A DNA stretch of 64,000 bases from Tannerella serpentiformis (GTDB taxonomy: Bacteria; Bacteroidota; Bacteroidia; Bacteroidales; Tannerellaceae): assembly GCF_003033925.1 (NCBI RefSeq), contig NZ_CP028365.1:1612001-1676000 (forward strand). The letters run 5' to 3'. The notes beneath the pieces were generated by a model that saw nothing but the letters and a program-made list of their open reading frames with translations, searched no databases and was not told the origin of the DNA. Made by a program: the position numbers and the translations under genes. Of this stretch, positions 48,084 to 55,742 are shown piece by piece (within the stretch, counting starts at the first letter, position 1; each line of letters starts with the position of its first letter).

Positions 48084-48478
48084 TAGAAGTTTCTTCCACG
48101 GTATCCCCACCTGCTGTCAGCCCTCTGGAAGAAACTTCCACGGGGCTCTCACCTGCTTTTACCCCTCTGGAAGAAACTTCCACGGTGTTCGCACCTGCTG
48201 TCAGCCCTCTGGAAGAAACTTCCACGGGGCTTTCACCCGCTGTTACCCCTCTGGAAGAAACTTCCACGGGGCTCTCACCCGCTGTCAGCCCTCTGGCAGA
48301 AACTTCCACGGGACTCTTACCCGCTGTCAGCCCTCTGGAAGAAACTTCCAAGGGGCTCTCACCCGCTGTCAGTCCTCTGGAAGAAACTTCCACGGGGTTC
48401 GCACCTGCTGTTACCCCTCTGGAAGAAACTTCCACGGGGTTCGCACCTGCTGTTACCCCTCTGGAAGAAACTTCCCAG
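48084..48478. repeat. Array F: nine 42-bp repeats (TGGAAG-AAA-CTTCCA) between convergent genes
   Basis: Full units begin at 48123, 48165, 48207, 48249, 48291, 48333, 48375, 48417 and 48459 with an exact 42-bp period; a decayed copy precedes at about 48084. Each has TGGAAGAAACTTCCA and a linker CGGGGCTCTCACCCGCTGTC-like. One unit reads TGGCAG, breaking the palindrome. The array starts just after the permease terminator and ends 12 bp before the DUF4954 stop. Confidence 0.93.
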
Positions 48479-48490
48479 CGTGTCAAACGT

Positions 48491-50335
48491 TCAGAGCATA
48501 GCTCGCGCCTGCTCCGCCTTATGTTCCATCTCGCTGAGGAGGGGGGCCAGGAAGGGGTCAGTGGCGATCTCTCCGCGCACTTGTAGGAAGTCGGTCTGCC
48601 GATCGCTCTCGGGGCAGTCGGCGCCGTAGCTGATTTGCGACACGCCGAAGTACTCCAAGGCGGCCTCCTTAGAGAGGCGATGGCGGACGGTGTCGAGCGT
48701 CGAGACGTAGCGCTTCAGATGCTCGCGGCGCTTGTCTGCGTCGGAGAGGTCGTAACGGTCCGTGACGTAGCGCCCGAGGTATTCCTCATATCGCGCATGT
48801 GCCTGACGAAACGCGGCGTCGGCCCCGAAGAGGTCGTCGTGGACGATCTCCTCAAGCGTTTCATGGGGCATAACTAACCCCGACAGGTCGATCCACGGGC
48901 CGCGGCCCGGCCCCTCGGAGTCGTCGATGGTGCCGCCGCAGACGAGGTAATCGCCTACGAAGATGTCGAGCGCCTCGCGATAGTAGGTGATGCCTTTCTG
49001 CAACGAGTGGCGATGGATGGAGCAGTTGCCGAAGGTGTAGTATTTGGCGTCGGGCTTCTCCTCTTTCAGTCGCGAGAGGAGGTTGACGGCCGCCAGGATG
49101 CGGTCGATGAGGTCGGGATTGAGGAAGTCGTAACGGATCAGGTCGCGCGGACTGTCGGCGGTGCGATGGTCGCGGTTGGGCCACTTTGTGGCGTCGCGGA
49201 GGGTGCCCGTGCGGAAGAGGTTGACGGCCGGGATGAGCATCGACTGCCCGTCCTCGTCCATGAGGTAGGAGAATGGAAGCGCGTGCGTATCCGGGTGGTT
49301 GCGGTGCTCGCCGGTGATCATCGAATAGGCACCGAAGTGAGCTGGCGCCTGTACGTAGGAGTTGCTACCGAATTTCGTTCCGCGCTCGGCCACAGACTGG
49401 TGGACAGCGCCGAGCTTGTAGGCATGGTTGCTCATGTTTGACCCGCTGCCCATGTTGGCGAACGAGAGGCTGCAGGCGATCGAGAGGCTCGATTTGTGGT
49501 GCGAAACGGTGTGCGGGGCAGCGAAGACTGAGACGGCCTCGCCCTTGGCGAACATCCCATTGGCAAACAGTAGGCAGTCGATGGCCGTGAAGCCCTGCTC
49601 TACTAAGCAGGCCTCGCCCACGAAGCAGCGTTCGATGAACGCGCCGTCCACGACGCGTGCACCGGGGGCCAGAATAAAGTCGCGAGCCATGACGCCGACG
49701 CCTACCTCTGTCGGTGCCTCGGGCTGGCTCAGTATGGTACCGTTCTGCAACAGTGTTGCGCCGCAGACCGTGGCCCTGTCGCCGATACGCACATCCACGA
49801 TACGTCCGCATCCCTCCACTGTAGCCCCCTCGCCCACATATCCGCGTGGCGCCGCCGCGATGGTGGCGGCATAGGCGTCGATGCGATCGAACGTGCGGCG
49901 GAGTGTCTCCGTGCGGTGTCGATGGAAGACCATGAGGTGGGCCGTCTGGGCCGTAAGTCCGTCGAAGAGGGGGACAGCACGGCCACCGTTCTCATTGACC
50001 GCAGCCACGCGCACCCCGTTACCGGCCGTCGTGCCCGCGCGATAGGTCATCGTGCCGATGTCAGTGAGTCGGGCGCCACGGCCTATCTCATAGCCGGCCA
50101 GGGCGGAGCGTACGCCGTTAATGCGTACGCCGTCGCCCACCATGCAGTCGCAGATCGTCGCGTCCCGGAGGTCGACAGCGCTACCCAGGCTGATCTGCCC
50201 CGAGAAGCGTACGTGGCGCAACCGTGTGGGGTCGAACCCCACATCGGCTACCTCCACGCGCTGCCAATCCTCGGCCTCGCAGCCACTGGCCACGAGCGCG
50301 TCGATCTCGCATTGCGTCAGTTTTCTGTACGGCAT
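48491..50335 (-). CDS. DUF4954-family protein (left-handed beta-helix acyltransferase-like)
   Basis: The product has 614 residues. Residues about 40-260 carry hexapeptide-like turns (ISLGSAVDLRDATICDCMVG; GEGATVEGCGRIVDVRIGDR) as in nucleotidyl/acyltransferase beta-helices. The middle contains SLSIACSLSFANMGSGSNMS NHAYKLGAVHQS, well conserved in the family. The C-terminal half is helical. DUF4954 is found mainly in Bacteroidetes and its role is not known; sugar or nucleotide-sugar handling is only a guess. It lies 12 bp after the small gene at 50348-50656. Confidence 0.85.
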   Translation of the reverse strand: MPYRKLTQCEIDALVASGCEAEDWQRVEVADVGFDPTRLRHVRFSGQISLGSAVDLRDATICDCMVGDGVRINGVRSALAGYEIGRGARLTDIGTMTYRAGTTAGNGVRVAAVNENGGRAVPLFDGLTAQTAHLMVFHRHRTETLRRTFDRIDAYAATIAAAPRGYVGEGATVEGCGRIVDVRIGDRATVCGATLLQNGTILSQPEAPTEVGVGVMARDFILAPGARVVDGAFIERCFVGEACLVEQGFTAIDCLLFANGMFAKGEAVSVFAAPHTVSHHKSSLSIACSLSFANMGSGSNMSNHAYKLGAVHQSVAERGTKFGSNSYVQAPAHFGAYSMITGEHRNHPDTHALPFSYLMDEDGQSMLIPAVNLFRTGTLRDATKWPNRDHRTADSPRDLIRYDFLNPDLIDRILAAVNLLSRLKEEKPDAKYYTFGNCSIHRHSLQKGITYYREALDIFVGDYLVCGGTIDDSEGPGRGPWIDLSGLVMPHETLEEIVHDDLFGADAAFRQAHARYEEYLGRYVTDRYDLSDADKRREHLKRYVSTLDTVRHRLSKEAALEYFGVSQISYGADCPESDRQTDFLQVRGEIATDPFLAPLLSEMEHKAEQARAML

Positions 50336-50347
50336 GGGCCGGAGGCT

Positions 50348-50656
50348 TTACTTCTTCTTTCCGCCCAGCATGCCAGCCAGGTCGTCCATGATGTTGCCGT
50401 CCTTGTTCTTGTCGATCATGCCGGTGATCTTGTCGACAACACCTTGGCCCTTGCCGCCAAGGTTGCTCACGACGCCGCTAACCAGTCCGCTGAGGCCCTC
50501 GCCGCTGCCGGCATGTTTAGACACTACGTCGAGGATCATCGGCAGTGCAGCCTGGAGCGCGCCCGAGGCCTGCGACTCGTTCAATCCCGTCTTCTCTACA
50601 ATCGTTTTGATGATCGACTGCGTGGCCGATCCGCTGAATAAATCATTCAAGTTCAT
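50348..50656 (-). CDS. Small DUF937-like protein
   Basis: The product has 102 residues from ATG 50656 (MNLNDLFSGSATQSIIKTIV). A much longer open frame upstream has no supporting motif. It has a helical core (ASGALQAALPMILDVVSKHA), a glycine-rich middle, and an EF-hand-like DKNKDGNIMDDLAGML. The whole resembles DUF937/YidB-type small proteins. First gene of an operon with DUF4954. Confidence 0.65.
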   Translation of the reverse strand: MNLNDLFSGSATQSIIKTIVEKTGLNESQASGALQAALPMILDVVSKHAGSGEGLSGLVSGVVSNLGGKGQGVVDKITGMIDKNKDGNIMDDLAGMLGGKKK

Positions 50657-50696
50657 TGTCGTATAGGTTTTTGTGAGTGAATAAAAAAATGTCGGC

Positions 50697-50704
50697 CAAA
50701 AGTA
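50697..50704 (-). promoter_or_regulatory. Bacteroidetes -7 box (TACTTTTG) for the DUF937-like/DUF4954 operon
   Basis: On the minus strand TACTTTTG lies 40 bp before the ATG at 50656. The -33 element is poor, so this is only moderate support. Confidence 0.45.
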
Positions 50705-50873
50705 CGGGTGACTTTCTGAATGCGTCGTCGCTGCCGCGATTGTTAACCATTCTCCATGACATTTAGGCAGCTCCGGAGAGCTCCCGCCTGACCTATAGAC
50801 ATAGGTGAGGCGAGAGAGAAACTTAACGGTGGAGAAAGTGAGGTGCGACCTAAATCGTGTCGCTTCTTGGGCG

Positions 50874-50881
50874 TAGCTTTG
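50874..50881 (+). promoter_or_regulatory. Bacteroidetes -7 box (TAGCTTTG) for the HD hydrolase gene
   Basis: TAGCTTTG lies 30 bp before ATG 50911. It supports this start over the ATG at 50857, which would precede the promoter. Confidence 0.5.
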
Positions 50882-50910
50882 GGTGCATAAACAGTAAGAA
50901 GAGAATAGGT

Positions 50911-51381
50911 ATGGGAACTCAAAGCAACTGGGTTGAAGCTGCCGCGCGAGTGGCTCGACGACTGCATGATGGGCAGAAAGACAAGGCTGGGATGGACTAT
51001 TTTGAGGGTCATCTGCGTTTTGTGGCCTCATTAGGGCGTACCTGGCAAGAGCAGGTGGTCGGCTATCTCCACGATGCAAGCGAGGATACCCCGCACACCG
51101 TGGAGCAAGTCTTGAAATTGTTGGAAGAAGAAGCTCAAACAGCGATGGAGCCAAACGATAGGGCAGAGATCGCGCAAGCACTGAAGCTGCTCAATCATCA
51201 TACGGCCAGTGACCGCCAGACCTATATCCATCACATCGGCGAGCATGCACTGGCGCGCGCCGTCAAGCTGAATGACCTAACGCACAATATGGATATGAAG
51301 CGTCTACCGTCCCCCACGGAAAAGGATTACCAGCGTTTAGCTCGGTATCGGCAGGAGTACGAATATCTCGCTCAGCAATAA
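50911..51381 (+). CDS. Small HD-domain hydrolase, RelA/SpoT-hydrolase-like (Mesh1-type candidate)
   Basis: The product has 156 residues. Its HD pattern is: His19 in ARRLHDGQKDKAGMDYFEGH, His34, then the HD pair H54-D55 in VVGYLHDASEDTP, and KLNDLTHNMDM near the end. The order and spacing follow SpoT-like (p)ppGpp hydrolase domains, where the equivalent motifs read AHxGQ, HDVxED and KLADxxHN. No synthetase or TGS domain is present. Phosphohydrolase on ppGpp or another nucleotide is inferred. Confidence 0.65.
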   Translation: MGTQSNWVEAAARVARRLHDGQKDKAGMDYFEGHLRFVASLGRTWQEQVVGYLHDASEDTPHTVEQVLKLLEEEAQTAMEPNDRAEIAQALKLLNHHTASDRQTYIHHIGEHALARAVKLNDLTHNMDMKRLPSPTEKDYQRLARYRQEYEYLAQQ

Positions 51382-51452
51382 ACCGCCCCCTCCACTTCGC
51401 ATGGCTTAGTGTTCTTCGAAGAAGCTGTTTGGGATTTATTTCGGGGGGGGAT

Positions 51453-51790
51453 AACGTTCCGAGGTGGTCGTAATACGTTAGGGAGGTGGTTGTGATACGT
51501 CCGGAACGTGGTTGTGATACGTTCGGAACGTGGTTATGATACGTTCGGAACGTGGTTACGATACGTCCGGAACGTGGTTGCGATACGTTCGGAACGTGGT
51601 TGTGATACGTTCAGAACGTGGTTACGATACGTCCGGAACGTGGTTGCGATACGTTCGGAACGTGGTTGTGATACGTTCAGAACGTGGTTACGATACGTCC
51701 GGAACGTGGTTGCGATACGTTCGGAACGTGGTTGCGATACGTTCGGAACGTGGTTAAATACCCCTCGGAACGTGGTTAAATACCCTTCAG
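51453..51790. repeat. Array G: tandem 22-bp repeats, inverted copy of array B
   Basis: About fifteen units of GATACGTTCGGAACGTGGTT type lie in tandem with 22-bp period. The unit junction ACGTTC-G-GAACGT is a 13-nt palindrome. The first two units (CCGAGGTGGT.GTAATACG then TTAGGGAGGTGGTTGT) match array B at about 7971-8016 in reverse complement, including the order of variants. The array directly abuts the truncated toprim/AAA gene. Confidence 0.92.
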
Positions 51791-51793
51791 GAC

Positions 51794-53136
51794 GTGATTC
51801 CTGCCCTTTTGTTCTATCATCAATCCTCACACGGCTTTCACGCCATCTGTTTCAACAGCGAGACGGCACAAATACCGGAGAATATCATAGAAAGGCTCGT
51901 CTCCGCTTCCGTCACATCATCCTACTCTACGATACGGATGAAACGGGCAAACGAGAATCGGAGCGACAGGTGGAACAGCTTGCGGGGTATCATGTGCTTA
52001 ATCTGACGCTTCCTCTTCAAGGCAGCAAAGGCGAAAAAGACATCTCCGACTACTTCCAATTAGGGTATGGAAAAAAGGATTTGAAGGCACTGTTGTCCGA
52101 CATGTTTTCCAATCTGTACGTGCAAACCATGATGATGCTGCGCTCGTGCGAGATCGATTATGACAATCCGCCCGATGCATCCAGGTCGGTGGTGGCTGTG
52201 AACGGCGTGCCGCTCGGTACACAGGATAATCTGTTTTGCATCACGGGTGGAGAGGGTACAGGGAAAAGCAACTACATCACCGCCATCTTGGCCGGCACTC
52301 TGGGAGAAACTATGCTACCCGCCGAACGGACGCTGGGCTTGGAAGTCACAGCCAATCCCAAGCGGCTGGTCGTCCTGCATTACGACACGGAGCAGTCCGA
52401 GGCGCAGCTCCACAAAAACTTGGGCAAGACGTTGCGACGTGCCTCGCTCGCGGCCGTGCCCGACTTTTACCATTCGCTCTATTTGGCCTCCCTCTCCCGC
52501 AAAGACCGTTTGAAGCTGATTCGCGAAAGCATGGACCTGTTCCATCACCGGCACGGCGGTATCCATCTTGTGGTCATCGACGGCATCGCCGACCTGATCC
52601 GATCGGCCAACGACGAGACGGAGTGCATTGCCATCGTGGACGAATTCTATCAGCTGGCCGGCATCTACAACACGTGTATTATCTGTGTGCTTCACTTCGT
52701 GCCCAACGGGATCAAGCTGCGCGGGCATATCGGTTTGGAGCTGCAACGCAAAGCCGCCGGCATCCTGTCTATCGAGAAGGATGACGATCCCGAATACTCG
52801 GTCGTGAAGGCGCTGAAGGTGCGCGACGGTAGTCCGCTCGACGTCCCGATCATGCTTTTCGGATGGGATAAGCAGCAAGACATGCATGTCTACCGCGGTG
52901 AGAAATCGAAAGAGGACAAGGAGCGACGAAAGGCTGACGAATTGATCGCCGTGGTCAAAGAAATCTTCTTGCATACCTCCAAACTGTCCTACAAAAGCCT
53001 GAGCGAACTACTCATTCAGGAGATGGAGATCAAGGATCGCACAGCCAAGCGATACATCGCTTACATGAGGGAGCAGGGCATCCTGTCGCAGGACACCGCG
53101 GGTAACTATCAAAAGGGAGAGCGATGTCGTACGTAG
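51794..53136 (+). pseudogene. Truncated, frameshifted toprim-AAA ATPase gene from a mobilizable element
   Basis: The start of the protein is missing at array G. The first piece (GFHAICFNSETAQIPENIIE) is in one frame. The second (HIILLYDTDETGKRESERQV...GEKDISDYFQLG), the acidic part of a toprim domain, is in another, so a frameshift lies near 51900. The rest is intact: a RecA-like ATPase with Walker A GGEGTGKSN and Walker B-like HLVVIDGIADLI, then a C-terminal winged-helix-like region. Such toprim/ATPase proteins accompany mobilization genes in Bacteroides elements. The distal 410 codons could still be translated. Confidence 0.75.
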
Positions 53137-53429
53137 AAGAGCCTTTTGACAAGTGGCAAAAGCAGCTGCTTGACAGTCTGGCGCGGATGGAGGGGAAGCT
53201 CGACCGCCTGTTGGTATTGCGCGAACAGACGATTGATACGACAGTCCACCCACCGCTGAAGCCCGAATACCTGGACATCATCGACATCTCCAAACTCCTG
53301 AAAGTGGAGTAGAAGACGGTCTACAATTGGGTGTCGTCAGGGAAGATTCCCTATCTCAAGGCCAACGGTCGGCTGCTGTTTCGGCGGGAGGAGATTGATG
53401 AGATGTTGCGCAAACAAACAGCAGAATGA
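53124..53429 (+). pseudogene. Excisionase-type HTH gene with an in-frame stop
   Basis: The frame starts inside the end of the AAA gene (MSYVEEPFDKWQKQLLDSL). It reaches DIIDISKLLKVE, a TAG stop at 53310-53312, and then continues in the same frame as [20 protein letters not shown] and [12 protein letters not shown] to a normal stop at 53427-53429. The latter is the recognition half of a MerR/excisionase helix-turn-helix. TAG in place of CAG (Gln) is the simplest reading. Confidence 0.75.
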
Positions 53430-53446
53430 CAGCCCCAGCGCAGCTC

Positions 53447-53485
53447 AAGATTTCGGCAATCATGTTACGACGCTGCCGAAATCTT
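53447..53485 (+). terminator. Terminator after the HTH gene remnant
   Basis: AAGATTTCGGCA and TGCCGAAATCTT form a perfect 12-bp stem around a 15-base loop and are followed by AGTTTTCT. Confidence 0.85.
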
Positions 53486-53682
53486 AGTTTTCTCATTCTG
53501 CCGATATCGGATCAAGGGCTAACACACCTCTGTTCAGAACTAGTTCTTTACGACGAAAAGAAAAGGACTTATTTTTGCAACGAAAATGAATGCGCCGCAC
53601 ACGAAAAATGTGCGCTTCAATGATAACAGTACCTGCTTGGCATCCCGTAAGATCTGCCAGCGGGTCATTTTTTTCTAATAGT

Positions 53683-54612
53683 ATGGCAAACAAAGCGTCA
53701 CGCTCCATTCGAGATCAGATCGAACTATTGAAACAAAGGGGAATGATCATTCATGATCAGAAAGCAGCTGCACTTCATCTGAGCTGCATCAGTTATTACC
53801 GTCTGAAGGGTTATTGGTGGGAAATGCAGTGTGACAAGGACCGTCATCTCTTCGCCGAGGGAGCGTGTTTCGAAGCGGTCATTGCTCATTACCTTTTTGA
53901 CAAGGAGTTGCGATTGATCTTGTTCGACGCCATCGAATCAATTGAAATCGCATTGCGAGCAAAGATGATTTATCATCTCTCCCAATCTTATGGTGGTTTA
54001 TTTTATGCGGACAGTTCGCTTTTTGTAGACGAATCGCTTTACAGGCAACATCTACGTGATCTCAAGGAGGAGTTTATGCGCAGCGGTGAAGTCTTCGCCA
54101 AGGAATACAAGCGGAAATATGGCATATGGGAGCGTGGGTGCTGCGTTGCTTTGGCCGAACAGCCCGACGCGTGGATCGTTTTTGAAGTGGCTACGTTCGG
54201 GACGCTTTCCAAGATGTACAAGAATCTTAGACATCAGTTGTCAGAGAAGTCACGCATAGCGAATGATTTCGGCCTCAATCGGCATAACGAATTGTCAAGT
54301 TGGTTGGAAGCAATTTCTTACCTCCGGAATATCGTAGCACATCACTCCCGAGTGTGGAGCCGCAATATGGTCAAACGTCCGATGGAGATCAAAAAACCGA
54401 AAGGAACATGGCTGAGTCGCCCCTTGCCGGAAGCGGGGAAGAAGAAGCCCTATTTCATCATTACCGCCATGCTCTATCTGTGTAATGCGATTCACACCGG
54501 AGGGACTTATAAACAGAAAATACTTGCTCTGATAAAGAAAAATCCGGAGATCCCGATCTTCAGACTCGGCTTTCTTGATCATTGGGAAGACGAACCGATT
54601 TGGTGCGAGTGA
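53683..54612 (+). CDS. Abi_2-family abortive infection protein (AbiD/AbiF-like)
   Basis: The product has 309 residues from ATG 53683 (MANKASRSIRDQIELLKQRG). A longer frame upstream crosses the terminator region and is unlikely. Family signatures: LSCISYYRLKGYWWEM, HYLFDKELRLILFDAIESIE and RAKMIYHLSQ, and near the C-terminus a HEPN-type R-x4-H motif in YLRNIVAHHSRVWSRN. Abi_2 proteins protect against phage by halting infected cells, likely by RNA cleavage. It appears intact while its neighbours are decayed. Confidence 0.88.
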   Translation: MANKASRSIRDQIELLKQRGMIIHDQKAAALHLSCISYYRLKGYWWEMQCDKDRHLFAEGACFEAVIAHYLFDKELRLILFDAIESIEIALRAKMIYHLSQSYGGLFYADSSLFVDESLYRQHLRDLKEEFMRSGEVFAKEYKRKYGIWERGCCVALAEQPDAWIVFEVATFGTLSKMYKNLRHQLSEKSRIANDFGLNRHNELSSWLEAISYLRNIVAHHSRVWSRNMVKRPMEIKKPKGTWLSRPLPEAGKKKPYFIITAMLYLCNAIHTGGTYKQKILALIKKNPEIPIFRLGFLDHWEDEPIWCE

Positions 54613-54623
54613 TCTAAAAGCCG

Positions 54624-54650
54624 TGAGAGAGGGCTTACACCCCTCTCTCA
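54624..54650. terminator. Bidirectional hairpin between abi and helicase remnant
   Basis: TGAGAGAGGG and CCCTCTCTCA form a 10-bp stem with a seven-base loop, 12 bp after the abi stop and just before the convergent stop. Confidence 0.75.
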
Positions 54651-54656
54651 TGTAGT

Positions 54657-55742
54657 TCACCTCCACTTCACCTTCCCGATCACCACACGACTCGCCGCGT
54701 CGTGCTCCACCCTATCCGCTTGAGGTAGACGGGCACCGTTTCCTTTTTCAACCACGTTCTTGTCCGCTGCCTGCTCCTCTTTTTCCGGCGGCGTCGGTGG
54801 TGCAAGTGAGAGTGCAATCTTCCGATCCAGCTCCGCCGCGTTCCTCTTCAGCGCGCGTAGCTCGTCCTCTTTCCGCCAGACGCCTGAGGCGGCTGCCTCA
54901 AAGGCTGGGATCTGCTCCTTCACCTTGGCCAACTCCTTCTCGTGCGTCTCGATGACTTTCGGGATCCGCTCTAGTGCGTTCAGGAAGTTTTGGCAAGCGA
55001 GCTTCGGATCAGCGGCCAGACGACCATTGTTATAGGTATAGTAAATGCCGCTGCAGCCTTGCACGAAAAAGCGGTTGACGGAGCAATCGAAAAGATCCTT
55101 CGCCGTGCTTTCCGTCTTCACCATGACCGGGAAACCATAGATCTCACCGATCTTGTTGTACTCGCCTTCGGTGCGCGCCTTCTCCGCAATCTCCTGCAAG
55201 CGCGCAGCCACAGCCTTAACGTCCGCACCATCCGGCACACCTTTTACCGACAGCTTATTGACCGGCACACCGTCGGCGTTACGCTTTACTTGGCTCTCAA
55301 AATGTGCTCGATCCGCCTGGGCTTCCCGGATCTTGTCTGAATGGAAAACGACAGAGCCCTTGATCTCCTCGAGCTTGGCTGCGGCCGTGTCGCGCTCTTT
55401 AAGGAAGCCCTTTCGCTCCGATTCCAAAGTGACGATCTTCTTCTCCAGCTTCGCTTTCTCGAGTAGATCAGTGTTGCCCGACAGCACGGCCACATACTCC
55501 GAGAAGTTCATGCCGCTGTCCTCGTCCATCGAACCTTCGTCGATGGAGCGACTGCCGAGCGTGTTCGTCTTGAGTTGATTGATGAAGAGCTGTTTGTTGT
55601 GAAGCAAGTTGAACTTGTAACTGTCGAGCGAGCGCTCCACGGCATAGATGATCACGTCCACCTTGTTGTCGGCAAACTGTTTGGCTACCTCGTTGCCTTT
55701 ACGGACGGCACGCCCGTTGCGCTGCTCGAGATCGGAAGGCCT
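54657..55742 (-). pseudogene. Exon 2 of a SNF2-type helicase/methylase remnant (3' part)
   Basis: After the intron the frame continues as RPSDLEQRNGRAVRKGNEVA (helicase motif VI, Q-x2-GR-x2-R), ALERSLDSYKF-like and an extended coiled-coil domain (EKKIVTLESERKGFLKERDT). It ends in a proline-rich acidic tail. Large proteins combining N-6 methylase and SNF2 helicase domains with this C-terminus occur on Bacteroides conjugative elements. Only the last third of such a protein is left here, in two exons. Confidence 0.78.

Noticed and set aside
48084-48586. Repeat-derived frames with LEETSTG-like 14-residue peptides as a surface protein
   Set aside because: There is no signal peptide or ribosome site and both strands are open; the region lies between convergent genes after a terminator.
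50657-51181. Long N-terminal extension of the DUF937-like gene
   Set aside because: It runs antisense to the HD hydrolase gene and lacks conserved motifs; a -7 box at 50697-50704 also fits the short form.
2473-51790. Tandem arrays as CRISPR arrays
   Set aside because: The whole unit including the linker is conserved, so there are no unique spacers; no cas genes are present.
7836-51790. A 43-kb inversion between arrays B and G as the cause of the split between integrases and primase genes
   Set aside because: Inverting the interval leaves the integrases and the AAA gene outside it on opposite sides, so a simple inversion does not rejoin them. The arrays may still recombine.
51508-51793. N-terminal repeat peptide fused to the toprim/AAA protein
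   Set aside because: It is the translated 22-bp repeat array running into the truncated gene by chance; the real toprim start is missing.
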